Source of the DNA: a virus
Direction: 5' to 3' (one strand)
IMG/VR virus record: IMGVR_UViG_3300024932_000048
Coordinates: 1-43,527 of that record
DNA length: 43,527 bases
A program made the position numbers and the translations under genes. Of the stretch, positions 10,401 to 16,959 are shown piece after piece; within the stretch, counting starts at the first letter, position 1, and each line of letters opens with the position of its first letter. Below the pieces are notes generated by a model, which searched no databases, had not been told where the DNA came from, and saw only the letters and a program-made list of their open reading frames with translations.

Positions 10401-10974
10401 AGGCAGCAATAGGCACACCCAAACCGTCGGCCAGTGCTTGCGCGAGCCTCGTGCCATTTTCCATAACCGAGTTAAATTCCTCACCACGAAATACGCCACT
10501 GGCTATCGACTGGGTAAACTGCTGAATACCGCCCGCTGATTCGGCAGCCGTAGCGCCGGATATTTTAAAGGCCTGGGTAACCGCTTCTGTTGCGTCGAAT
10601 GCTTGCTTTTGAGTGCCGCCAAGATTTTTTATGCCGATCTGTAGTTTTGTGTACAGAGCAATAACAGTATCGAGCGCTGAACGTGTGCGCTGAGCAATAT
10701 TGAATAGTTCGCCCTGAGCGGTGTTGAACTCCTGCTCAGATGAGGTGGCGAGTTTGATGCGCGCCGTTAAATTGGCGAATTTGTCAGATAGGCCGACTAA
10801 ATTTTCCAGCCCTTCTTTGATAGCGACAAAACTGAATAGCCCGATCATCAACGTCTTAACGCGATCGATCTCTTGGCCAATACCGCCGATGCGTTGACGA
10901 GCGGTATCTATCCCACGGCTGGCTTCGTCTTGCAGCCTTAGTATGATCTTAGCAACGAGTGAAGTGTCAGCCAT
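7483..10974 (-). CDS. Tail tape measure protein
   Basis: 1163 residues, by far the longest gene, as expected for the ruler that sets siphophage tail length. Residues about 20-260 match the tape-measure N-terminal domain (LVGLSDKFANLTARI, GEEFNSVMENGTRLAQALADGLG, GAWQQLENQFLKYIG). An Ala-rich helical stretch (about 300-450) leads to a hydrophobic segment (about 455-500); long coiled coil follows to about 1000, and a Gly-rich tail region with GYSIGGPIGEAHAPVG ends the protein. The gene lies directly after the tube protein gene and before the tail-tip genes, the standard order. Confidence 0.92.
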   Translation of the reverse strand: MADTSLVAKIILRLQDEASRGIDTARQRIGGIGQEIDRVKTLMIGLFSFVAIKEGLENLVGLSDKFANLTARIKLATSSEQEFNTAQGELFNIAQRTRSALDTVIALYTKLQIGIKNLGGTQKQAFDATEAVTQAFKISGATAAESAGGIQQFTQSIASGVFRGEEFNSVMENGTRLAQALADGLGVPIAALRKMAEAGELTSERVINALLSQKDKLAAEYATLPQTVSGAWQQLENQFLKYIGQSKNASEATRGIADSIAFVTKHLDGLIDLGVNAGEVLLTVFGANKLQALITYTEAMFAARAATIATTTAAAEAAAATAAQAQANVAAAEAQVAEAAATQAAILVAREAVVVRLAAINAQIAQTEATIAATAMAAEGTAAHYIHAEAVRKLTLAEQHRAIVLTELATLGAQQARVAATATAATIAQATATEELAAAQATAAAGTAAATSRMSAFAIAAGAGRVAMAGLIAWEVGSWAERNFSWVKSLGGYIAGVTAMWWELVTAMSHSLSIEGWGKAAVEIAQLKNHFFETKEAVDSINKTPVPTIFDKLKTSAGRMAEGVDAALTKARGAATTHAEAMVKPYDAAAKAITAAFDAQSAQIDVALKERLYAVDYNATSEKQKIAETTQAVIASEFEKTAAALNTKIQLDQTWNETYGRAIELARQAGGDISALEQQGAEARIGSLQTVVNAYQSSVDSMIDEEHRLLDAVRHTAEERENLSRSVEDKVRALQQKGMGDVQAYADQQKQIDEKQAAAKKAILEGNFTDAKKYADEAIRLAESTAHAVDNVSKDAQGKTQRKEAISENTAIAKSIEQIKESAALADSALSGLGNAQLVQAKSVAASLAGATSGLAEFKGELDRTIADVNSKAQVKLSLDASAAKDEMDKLAALTAAKELTVKIKADPLNADKEIADLQAKLSTAKITVPAVVAFDKMRDEELAKIQEELRKSIAFLTAVPVGVDTTEAVASLEAMKADIDAKLSSPTSAAHTVNPDFDAVFKSINEIKQNTFSTHTVYINKVENNATGGLIQHLATGGRVAAQTFRRVIGAITGPGTGTSDDVPVMASNGEYVVKTDAVQHYGVNFMNALNNKQLPVAPGYSIGGPIGEAHAPVGATGRSPEPQRDVVDLNFNFSGKTVTLQGSRSAARDLAVELRSLARAG
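7609..7628. repeat. 20-bp perfect palindrome (REP-like) inside the tape measure gene
   Basis: GGGCGACCGG directly followed by its inverse, then CCCCTACGGGGG. It encodes the Gly/Arg/Pro part of the tape measure C-terminus (near residues 1115-1122). This resembles palindromic extragenic elements found in bacterial chromosomes, here read through as protein. Confidence 0.75.
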
Positions 10975-11014
10975 GAAAAAACCTGATATACATGCTTACA
11001 TCCTTGTAACCTGG

Positions 11015-11037
11015 ATACCGGCAATCCCTGCCGGTAT
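11015..11037. terminator. Hairpin / REP-like element between tube and tape measure genes
   Basis: ATACCGGC at 11015-11022 pairs with GCCGGTAT at 11030-11037. It lies in the 96-bp gap between the tube gene stop (11071) and the tape measure start (10974). There is no strong T-run, so it may be a REP element or a partial terminator that lowers tape measure expression relative to the tube protein. Confidence 0.5.
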
Positions 11038-11070
11038 GACGTTAAACGTTCGTACGGCGCGCTCTACAAA

Positions 11071-11835
11071 TTACGCAGACTGCCACTTCTTAATGCGATA
11101 AGGATTATTGCTGCCCGGTTGTGTCACCATAAACCCCGACAAATCCAACTCGGAGAATTTATCCGACATAAAATCAACCGCTGAACTGGGCGTCAGATGC
11201 GCCTCATCAATTTCGATTTCAACGTTTTCGCTGTCCGCCTTATTAACCCCGTCGATCAGGATATAAGCGACAACCTCTGTCGTGGTGGCTGCGACGGTTG
11301 CAAACCCTGAATAAGCCGCATTGGCATAATCAACATGCAATGACTCCGCGTTGGTCATAGACCCTGTTGACAGCGGCTGAATCATACCTAGCGCGTAATT
11401 TACGGTATAGTCCGTGCCTTCAACATAAGTCACCAAATCAGTAGCCGTATCAGTTACCACCACGGATCCGGCGGTAATATTGCGGTTAGCCAATTTTACA
11501 AAACAATCCAGTTTCGCAATGACAACCTCATTAGTCACCGTATGCGCACCGCCGCTTAATACCGACGATTCGCCCATCATAGCTATTGCCATCATTTTTG
11601 AGTTAAATGCCGAGAATTTCAGCTTTAGCTCTGCCGGTTCCTGCGTTGATGCCACAGCGGTTACCTGTCCCTCGGTTGCCCGATCCTTCGAGATTTGCGT
11701 AATCACTTTTGCTTTAGGCGTGACATTAAAATCGATCACCCCCGGCACTTGTTTTAATCCCTGGAATACGCCATTGATTTTAGTGTTGATATAGACGGTG
11801 CCCTTGATCTGTAGTGCGCCAGTTACTTCAGTCAT
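11071..11835 (-). CDS. Major tail tube protein
   Basis: 254 residues; starts MTEVTGALQIKGTVYINTKING and continues as a beta-rich protein with a late acidic segment (SENVEIEIDEAHLTPSS) and a basic end (PYRIKKWQSA). Size, composition and position immediately ahead of the tape measure gene fit the siphovirus tail tube subunit that polymerises into the DNA conduit. The family call is by pattern and synteny. There is no sheath gene anywhere in the operon, supporting a non-contractile tail. Confidence 0.75.
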   Translation of the reverse strand: MTEVTGALQIKGTVYINTKINGVFQGLKQVPGVIDFNVTPKAKVITQISKDRATEGQVTAVASTQEPAELKLKFSAFNSKMMAIAMMGESSVLSGGAHTVTNEVVIAKLDCFVKLANRNITAGSVVVTDTATDLVTYVEGTDYTVNYALGMIQPLSTGSMTNAESLHVDYANAAYSGFATVAATTTEVVAYILIDGVNKADSENVEIEIDEAHLTPSSAVDFMSDKFSELDLSGFMVTQPGSNNPYRIKKWQSA

Positions 11836-11837
11836 AA

Positions 11838-12020
11838 TTATTTAACTCCAGCTGATTTAGGCGTTACAACGCCACGGTTGCGCAACCAGTTAGCTTGCGC
11901 CTCAGTTACGTTGATCTTGTCGCCCTGCTTGCAGGGCTGGCCGCCATGCGTATGTGGCATTAACAGCGTCACCTCAAGGGTGGTCGCAGGTTTTTCGGTT
12001 TTTCCGGGTAGTTCAGCCAT
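11838..12020 (-). CDS. Small Mu-like tail-region protein (gp38-position)
   Basis: 60 residues from the ATG at 12020, chosen because AGGAG lies 7 bases upstream; a longer reading from 12059 lacks such a site. Contains TLLMPHTHGGQPCKQGDKI and ends in an EAQANWLRNRGVV segment, typical of the short proteins found before the sheath or tube gene in Mu-like phages. Function unknown. Confidence 0.6.
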   Translation of the reverse strand: MAELPGKTEKPATTLEVTLLMPHTHGGQPCKQGDKINVTEAQANWLRNRGVVTPKSAGVK

Positions 12021-12055
12021 TGGGCCACTCCTGATGATTAATGGATTGTTGAATT

Positions 12056-12514
12056 TCACAGCGGCAAGGCGCTGCCGGTAGTGATGACTTTCGTTGAAAA
12101 CAGCGCTGGAAGATGTGCAAACCCGTTATCGTCCGTAGCGCGGTAGGGGGCTTTTTGCCGGTGCAACTCGCTGTGATCCGGCGATAATAGGAATCCTTGC
12201 AACGCAACCAACGCGTTCAGAAGAATCAGCCCGGCATCCTGTCTAGCCGCATTACCGGCATCGGCGACATTTTTTGCGGAGACGATGATCAGCCAAAATT
12301 GCTCGCTGCTTTGAACCTTGCCGCGCTGAGACTGGCCGCCTGGAGTAAGGTCGGGCACATCGTCAAAAAAAATCACATTGACCGAGCCGTCCAGGGCATT
12401 TTTAGTTACCCACGCAGGAGACGGCGCAGGGCGGATTTTATTCGCGGCGGCAACCTGCTCATCAACCAGACGCTGAATAATCAGCCCGGATGCAGAGAGA
12501 AAATTACCGAGCAT
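12056..12514 (-). CDS. gp37-like / DUF1834-type tail terminator candidate
   Basis: 152 residues. The fold pattern (N-terminal helix LIIQRLVDEQVAAA, strand FWLIIVSAKN, then DAGLILLNALVALQGF helix and HRQKAPYRAT) matches the Mu gp37/DUF1834 family, thought to cap or terminate the tail tube. It precedes the tube gene as in Mu-like phages. GGAG lies 9 bases upstream of the ATG. The DGR cassette separates it from the gp36-like gene that normally precedes it. Confidence 0.6.
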   Translation of the reverse strand: MLGNFLSASGLIIQRLVDEQVAAANKIRPAPSPAWVTKNALDGSVNVIFFDDVPDLTPGGQSQRGKVQSSEQFWLIIVSAKNVADAGNAARQDAGLILLNALVALQGFLLSPDHSELHRQKAPYRATDDNGFAHLPALFSTKVITTGSALPL

Positions 12515-12620
12515 AGGGCAGCGCTCCGCAGAGGCGCATAGCGTCGCTGCTTAAGTAATATTTATTGAGATTATTATAAAATTTCATGCTGCTAGTGTAT
12601 GGCAGCATAGGGGGGCTGGG

Positions 12621-12677
12621 TATCCGAAGCAGTTCGGAAGACAGAATAATGTAGGAGCGGACTTATCCGCGCCCTAC
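12621..12677. repeat. Two REP-like palindromes in a 185-bp gene-free gap
   Basis: 12621-12640 is TATCCGAAGCAGTTCGGAAG, one of three copies of this element in the window (also 19365-19384 and, inverted, 33894-33913; only the three central bases differ apart from the first). 12651-12677 is a second hairpin, GTAGG/CCTAC enclosing GCGGA/TCCGC. Nothing else is seen between 12515 and 12699. They lie at the end of the DGR-containing segment and may terminate or stabilise transcripts. Confidence 0.7.
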
Positions 12678-12699
12678 AGCGATAGGATGACAGAAGCGG

Positions 12700-13104
12700 C
12701 TAAAGCGCGGCGGCAGACAAAAATAACGCATCCAACTGGTCGGCCGACCAGCCCATTTCGTCCGCAACCTGCAAGACAAGCGCGTTGTCGCGCAGCAATA
12801 CTACTGCGTATTCCCACTCGATCTGGGCTGCTTGTGGCATAGTGGACACTGCATCGGATACCACGTTCAGCAACCCCGCCTGGAGCAATACCAACCGAGC
12901 CTGTCGCATAGTGATCGATCCAGGAACTACCCCCGCCTGGAGTAATGCGACAGCATCTATAATGACCCACGCACCATCCCGCCAAAAACAACCTGAAATA
13001 GCTCGATCATATTCCGGTGGCGGAGTTCCCGCCCTGCCCATCCACGGTTGTGGGCTCTCTGTAATGATATGCTCGCCGGTATCCGGACTAAATAAATCGT
13101 TCAT
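12700..13104 (-). CDS. Phage protein with tail-assembly-like C-terminus, function unknown
   Basis: 134 residues from the ATG at 13104 (GGGG upstream). The C-terminal half, MRQARLVLLQAGLL through IEWEYAVVLLRDN to SADQLDALFLSAAAL, resembles a small conserved domain found at the ends of tail-fibre-associated phage proteins; the N-terminal WRDGAWV segment resembles a tail-fibre assembly motif. It starts 2 bp after the RT stop. It may be a DGR passenger such as a chaperone for the variable protein; this is inference. Confidence 0.55.
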   Translation of the reverse strand: MNDLFSPDTGEHIITESPQPWMGRAGTPPPEYDRAISGCFWRDGAWVIIDAVALLQAGVVPGSITMRQARLVLLQAGLLNVVSDAVSTMPQAAQIEWEYAVVLLRDNALVLQVADEMGWSADQLDALFLSAAAL

Positions 13105-13105
13105 A

Positions 13106-14068
13106 CTAGACCCCAAGCCTGTTCAGAAGATTATATGAATTCGCCCAATTTGCGTGACCGCGCCATGATGCGATGAATTTGTTAAGCGCAGCATCGTTAT
13201 TAGATGCGCGGTATTTTTTAATTTTTCGTTTAGCGGCAATTACTGATCTGCGACGGATTAGCTTATGCGTCGGCCAAATACGGTAACCCAGCCAATCCAG
13301 CCCATGCGACACATGCCCGATACTCCACTTTGAAAACGTCAGACCCATGTTAGCCTCTGAAAACCACTTAAGCCCGAATTGCAATACCGCCAGCGCCTCG
13401 GGGCTATGCGAAAAAATCACCGTGTCATCCATGTAGCGCAGCCAATGCTTAATATGGAGCGTATGAGTAAGATAGCGGTCAAGGATATGCCCATAAACAT
13501 TAGCAAAAAGCTGACTGGTCAGATTTCCGATCGGTAGGCCGCAGCCAGCGGCGGGAAGAAATGCAGCAATAAGCGCCAATGTACTTTGGCAGCTTATCTT
13601 TCTCCTGATCTCGCCATGCAAGACGGCGCGATCAATGTTGGCAAAATATTTTGAATAATCCAGCTTTAACCAGTGAGTAAGGCCCCGACGCATAATAGCT
13701 TGCGCCTCAATTACCGCAGCATGCGTCCCTTTTCCCGCTCTACATGCGTAATTGTTAGGCAAGAACGTCCGATCGAAAATAGGCTCTATCACATTACATA
13801 AGGCATGCTGAGCCACTCGATCCGCAAAAGGCAACGCGGAAATCTCTCGGCGCTTAGGTTCATTAACAAAGAATATGTTTGGCGGTGACGGCCTGTAACT
13901 ACCAGTCCGTAGCGCATCTGAAAGCATACGGAGATTTGCCGCCAAGTGTTGCTTAAACTGCAAATGCCCGGCGCTATATCGCTTGCCTTTTGCCGCCTTT
14001 TGATAAGCTCGATACAGATTCGGCATACTGGCGATTTCCGCGATTAGATTTTTGTATTTTTTACCCAT
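13106..14068 (-). CDS. Diversity-generating retroelement reverse transcriptase
   Basis: 320 residues from the ATG at 14068; the frame is open to 14158 but that extension looks non-family. Group II-like RT domains are visible: catalytic Asp in LKLDYSKYFANID (D137), the DGR-diagnostic motif IGNLTSQ (about 180-186, in place of the QGxxxSP of retrons and introns), and RYMDD (about 211-215). There is no maturase, protease or integrase domain, as in DGR RTs. It copies the TR RNA into adenine-mutagenised cDNA that replaces the VR. It lies 147 nt downstream of the TR, the spacer arrangement of BPP-1 brt, and works with Avd. Confidence 0.95.
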   Translation of the reverse strand: MGKKYKNLIAEIASMPNLYRAYQKAAKGKRYSAGHLQFKQHLAANLRMLSDALRTGSYRPSPPNIFFVNEPKRREISALPFADRVAQHALCNVIEPIFDRTFLPNNYACRAGKGTHAAVIEAQAIMRRGLTHWLKLDYSKYFANIDRAVLHGEIRRKISCQSTLALIAAFLPAAGCGLPIGNLTSQLFANVYGHILDRYLTHTLHIKHWLRYMDDTVIFSHSPEALAVLQFGLKWFSEANMGLTFSKWSIGHVSHGLDWLGYRIWPTHKLIRRRSVIAAKRKIKKYRASNNDAALNKFIASWRGHANWANSYNLLNRLGV

Positions 14069-14214
14069 AAGTTGCAAGTTCGTCTTTCGAAAGTTCCTAC
14101 TCGACGATCTCTTGACCTCGTAATGTATTTGCCGAAGCAGGATGATGAAGCTGACCACAAAACAGCGTGATCGGCGCCGGCGGCCTTAACCGGTCGGCGC
14201 GGAAGATAATCGTC

Positions 14215-14318
14215 GTCACTGGCAGCCCGCAAGCCGATGTTCCAGTTCGAGTTCCACGGATAGTTGTTCCAGTTGGAAGCGCGAGATCCAGAGTTCGAGC
14301 CGTTCGTACGCGTGCCGC
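14215..14318 (-). repeat. DGR template repeat (TR)
   Basis: 104 bp, non-coding, between the avd stop and the RT gene. On the transcribed (minus) strand it carries eight AAC codon-like triplets placed in the reading frame of the VR. It matches the VR at 14737-14840 with 15 mismatches, 14 of them at TR adenines. Of 23 TR adenines 14 differ; of 81 other bases only one does, a C/G change in the 3' part (IMH versus IMH*), which is silent. Confidence 0.96.
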
Positions 14319-14329
14319 TTTTATCTTAA

Positions 14330-14701
14330 TCATCCCTTTACTGCCTTGCTTTTTATCCATGCGCCAAGCATTTTCCCGGTTTCAGCGAGGTGAATCGATG
14401 CCACCTCGTGCTGATGCCGGCTGATGAGCCGCCTGTTTTCGTTAGCAAGGAAACGCAGTAAAAATCTCAGGTGTGCCAATCCGGCATCGGCAAGATACAG
14501 CTTTGATATTTGCGCTGATTTTCCTGCCTGCTGTAAAAAGCTAACCTGATCAAACATTGCACCAATCAATCGATCCCGAATGACGTGGTGCGATCGGCGA
14601 ATATTAAGCGCTATCGGATAGATATAATTTATAAACCCTTCAAACCGCTCAATAATCGCCAGTTGCCGTTGACTGGCAAATTCGTCGCTTAAAAAATCCA
14701 T
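14330..14701 (-). CDS. avd: Avd, DGR accessory variability determinant
   Basis: 123 residues from the ATG at 14701, preceded by GGAAGCGAG; a TTG at 14722 overlapping the target stop is an alternative. The protein is all-helical, with LAFLRF-like run LAHLRFLLRFLANENRRL and the C-terminal ETGKMLGAWIKS typical of the Avd four-helix-bundle family. Avd forms a basic pentamer that binds the RT and TR RNA and is needed for retrohoming. It lies between the variable gene and the TR, as in BPP-1. Confidence 0.92.
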   Translation of the reverse strand: MDFLSDEFASQRQLAIIERFEGFINYIYPIALNIRRSHHVIRDRLIGAMFDQVSFLQQAGKSAQISKLYLADAGLAHLRFLLRFLANENRRLISRHQHEVASIHLAETGKMLGAWIKSKAVKG

Positions 14702-14718
14702 CACTCGCTTCCGCTCGC

Positions 14719-15783
14719 TCAATCAAGTTGCAAGTGGTCACTGGCAGCGCGCAAGCCGAAGGACCAGTCCGAGTACCACGGATAGAAGCCCCAGTAGGAA
14801 GCGCGAGAGCCAGAGCTCGAGCCGCTCGTACGCGCGCCGCCTAACAAGACTCTCGTATTGGTATTATGGTACATCTGTCCGCGCCCGCCATTGACACTCC
14901 CCCACGCAAATCCGGACGCCTGAGTGCCGGTGTCGCTACCCCATATCCAATGGTGGCCCGTCGCCTGCTCAATCCCGTATTTACTCGTGTAGCCAGGGTT
15001 TCGCTGCGTCAGCGGATATGTCGAAGCTGTCGCATCGATTGATTGATTTTCAGTCACTCCAAACGCCGCATCAACAAACTCGCTTTCTCGTAATAAGCGT
15101 TTCCCGGCCGCGCGAGCCAGCTCATTAGCCGCCCACCATGTCATGTTCGTATAATTTAACGTTCCGTTGCCGCCGAACGCGATAGGGATTTTGGGCAAAA
15201 CTGTACCTGACGCTATGTTTGTGCCGGATTTGCTAGTGCCATTTGCGGCTGTATCGGTCGAACATAGATATACATCCACCCATATGTCATTGACAAACGC
15301 CATACCCTTTGGCGACGGACATTTAGGTCTAAACCTTAAGTCCCATATTGAGTAGTGGTTGATGCCTGCAAGCTTGTCAACATCTGATTGAGTCCAAATC
15401 ATGCCGGGGCCGGTTGTTGCGAAGGAGCCACCCGCTACCGTTTCACCGGTCGCAACCAGTCCGTAGTGGAAGCCGCCGATCAAACGACTATTTGATGCTG
15501 AGTATCCAGCAGGGTAGGTAAACGAGGAGTCCGCTCTGATGCTGCCATCCGAGCAGGCATAGACTGCGTAATCGACGCCAGAGGTCAGCGTTGGCATAAG
15601 AACAGCGGTATCTATAGTGATAGATACCAGGGCACTGCCTACGGCGATCCAAGTATCTGCTTTTACATTCAACGCCCCGGCGCCGACCTTTTCAAAAACA
15701 GGGCTAAATGAGTCAGCCTTATCAAACACCAGACGACTATTGGCCTGGCGACCGCTCGCGCTCGTCAATATAGTGATACCCAT
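14719..15783 (-). CDS. DGR-diversified variable protein, C-type-lectin/FGE fold
   Basis: 354 residues. N-terminal about 140 residues are a beta-rich anchoring domain. Residues about 145-354 form a formylglycine-generating-enzyme-like C-type lectin fold: WWAANELARAAGKRLLRESEF, then WIWGSDTG and the terminal SGSRASYWGFYPWYSDW segment. The VR encodes residues 315-349; positions 317, 320, 323, 330, 332, 333, 337, 339, 341 and 342 carry TR-adenine-derived changes, all eight AAC codons having become Ser, Ser, Tyr, Gly, Phe, Tyr, Asp or Ser. A receptor-binding role is likely by analogy with Mtd of BPP-1. It lies 2 bp after the gene at 15785-16132. Confidence 0.93.
   Translation of the reverse strand: MGITILTSASGRQANSRLVFDKADSFSPVFEKVGAGALNVKADTWIAVGSALVSITIDTAVLMPTLTSGVDYAVYACSDGSIRADSSFTYPAGYSASNSRLIGGFHYGLVATGETVAGGSFATTGPGMIWTQSDVDKLAGINHYSIWDLRFRPKCPSPKGMAFVNDIWVDVYLCSTDTAANGTSKSGTNIASGTVLPKIPIAFGGNGTLNYTNMTWWAANELARAAGKRLLRESEFVDAAFGVTENQSIDATASTYPLTQRNPGYTSKYGIEQATGHHWIWGSDTGTQASGFAWGSVNGGRGQMYHNTNTRVLLGGARTSGSSSGSRASYWGFYPWYSDWSFGLRAASDHLQLD
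14737..14840 (-). repeat. DGR variable repeat (VR)
   Basis: 104-bp partner of the TR at the 3' end of the variable gene. On the + strand, mismatches to the TR fall at offsets 13, 24, 26, 27, 33, 39, 50, 51, 53, 54, 60, 73, 80, 89 and 99; all but offset 13 are T in the TR (A in the transcript). The invariant end GGCTTGCGCGCTGCCAGTGA is the candidate initiation-of-mutagenic-homing site. Only six codons and the stop follow it. Confidence 0.96.
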
Positions 15784-15784
15784 C

Positions 15785-16132
15785 CTACGCCCCTAACGTT
15801 ACAGTGACCGCCGCCGACGTACCGGAAATAGCCGTCAATTTGACATACATGTAAGGCCACTCGGCGCTAATGTAGTCGCCCGCGCTGTCAGTTGTCGTGC
15901 CGGACAGAGCCATCGTAAGCAGTAGCGCGCCGCCGCTAGAAAATGAATTGTTTGAGCCGTATACCTCAACTGTCGCCGTCACAACGCCGGTGCCGCTTAC
16001 GACTGACTGAATCGTGCGTCCTCCGGCACCGACAGCAACAAGCCCCCCTGTCTGCGGCGCATTTGCCGCGTCAAGCATCTTGACGACCGTTTTGCGCCGC
16101 TCGGCCTTAATGTCATAATCGGGATGTGTCAT
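15785..16132 (-). CDS. Small Ig-like/decoration-type phage protein
   Basis: 115 residues: an N-terminal charged helix (DIKAERRKTVVKMLDA) followed by about 90 residues of Gly/Ser/Thr/Val-rich beta structure (YGSNNSFSSGG, YMYVKLTAISG) ending in VTVTLGA. No family is assigned. It is 2 bp upstream of the variable gene and 8 bp downstream of the gp36-like gene, so it may be an adaptor or decoration protein that presents the variable protein on the virion; that is inference from adjacency. Confidence 0.55.
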   Translation of the reverse strand: MTHPDYDIKAERRKTVVKMLDAANAPQTGGLVAVGAGGRTIQSVVSGTGVVTATVEVYGSNNSFSSGGALLLTMALSGTTTDSAGDYISAEWPYMYVKLTAISGTSAAVTVTLGA

Positions 16133-16140
16133 GTTTGCTC

Positions 16141-16572
16141 CTAAAAATCTGCCAGTCTCTCACGGGTAAATACCCGGTCAGCGCTGGTTTTAGTAAATTC
16201 AACATCGCCCACACCACTTGCAGCAGTCGTAGCGGGACTACCTAAGTCAAGATCGACCAACCCTTTGACATAGTTATCGAGCTTTTTAATCTCCCGCTCG
16301 AATGCTTCTTTAACCGGTTCCGGCGCTACATCGACGTGCAGCAAAAAACGCGTGATGTTAGCGGCAATGCGTGTCAGATCGGTTGATGATGTTGCAAGAG
16401 GCACTGTCCAACCCTTAGCGCGTAAGCGTTGATTAATCTCGGCATCGGCGGCATCAATAGCCGCATCCAATACGGCGTCATCGACCACGCCGGCGTTTTG
16501 ACGGTCGGTGAGCTGAATTAGCTCAGCGTCACCGAATGCCTTCTTTAAATCTGCATATGAGCAATAGGGCAT
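16141..16572 (-). CDS. Mu gp36-like head-tail connector (DUF1320)
   Basis: 143 residues matching the DUF1320 pattern: YCSYADLKKAFGDAELIQLTDR at the start, DAAIDAADAEINQRLRAKGW with WTVPL, then NITRFLLHVD and REIKKLDNYVKG. The Mu counterpart follows the capsid genes and resembles head-completion or neck adaptors. Here too it follows the capsid and gp35-like genes. Two hairpins lie just ahead of its start. Confidence 0.85.
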   Translation of the reverse strand: MPYCSYADLKKAFGDAELIQLTDRQNAGVVDDAVLDAAIDAADAEINQRLRAKGWTVPLATSSTDLTRIAANITRFLLHVDVAPEPVKEAFEREIKKLDNYVKGLVDLDLGSPATTAASGVGDVEFTKTSADRVFTRERLADF

Positions 16573-16589
16573 TGTTTGATGTCCGGTTG

Positions 16590-16652
16590 CATAAGGTGCG
16601 CACTGCGCACCTTATGAAGAAAATATTTCGGACGGGACATCTTGCCCCGTCC
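16590..16652. terminator. Two adjacent perfect hairpins between gp35- and gp36-like genes
   Basis: CATAAGGTGCGC at 16590-16601 is inverted at 16605-16616 (12 bp, 3-nt loop). GGACGGG at 16630-16636 pairs with CCCGTCC at 16646-16652. Neither is followed by a clear T-run on the minus strand, so they may be REP elements, mRNA-processing sites or leaky terminators separating high capsid expression from the neck and tail genes. Confidence 0.6.
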
Positions 16653-16659
16653 AGCGCAA

Positions 16660-16959
16660 TTATTTCTTTCTGGCTTTTGCTGTGGAATTGTCACCGGCAT
16701 CAAGTTCGTTACCGGTATCGGCTTTGTCACCTGCATCAGGTTCGTTACCGGTATCGACTTTGTCACCGGCATCAGGTTCGTTACCGCTATCGGTTTTATC
16801 AACGCCTACCATACCCGCAACAATAACCCCGGCCGCTAGAAGCTGCTCAAGCTGCTGTTCGGTAAAATCTTCAGCATCCAACTCATCACCGGGCTCATAA
16901 TTAACGCCGTCATGGCATATATTATCCAGCGCCACCCAACCCGCTATTTGGGTGCTCAT
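16660..16959 (-). CDS. Mu gp35-like / FluMu_N-type acidic protein with 12-residue repeats
   Basis: 99 residues. Residues 1-50 (IAGWVALDNICHDG, EDFTEQQLEQLLAAGVI) match the FluMu N-terminal domain pattern found next to Mu-like capsid genes. Residues about 55-90 are three copies of an acidic DK(V/A)DTGNEPDAG unit encoded by a 36-bp tandem repeat, then a basic end. Its start overlaps the capsid stop by 4 bp. Function unknown. Confidence 0.7.
   Translation of the reverse strand: MSTQIAGWVALDNICHDGVNYEPGDELDAEDFTEQQLEQLLAAGVIVAGMVGVDKTDSGNEPDAGDKVDTGNEPDAGDKADTGNELDAGDNSTAKARKK
16691..16798. repeat. Three tandem 36-bp repeats in the gp35-like gene
   Basis: Units at 16691-16726, 16727-16762 and 16763-16798, differing at a few positions, encode the acidic 12-residue repeat. 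The repeat is open in several frames on both strands, so long opposite-strand frames here are shadows. Confidence 0.85.

Noticed and set aside
12674-12991. Cys/Gly-rich leftward frame of 105 residues
   Set aside because: Out-of-frame shadow of the gene at 12700-13104, which has the better start and recognisable C-terminal domain.
14044-14360. Two leftward frames crossing the TR (62 and 87 residues)
   Set aside because: The TR is non-coding and these frames end inside avd or the RT; their apparent protein sequence comes from the TR's VR-like codons.
16536-16839. Rightward Arg/Tyr-rich frames (RYRYRL repeats)
   Set aside because: They are shadows of the 36-bp tandem repeat in the acidic gp35-like gene, which is in step with the capsid operon.
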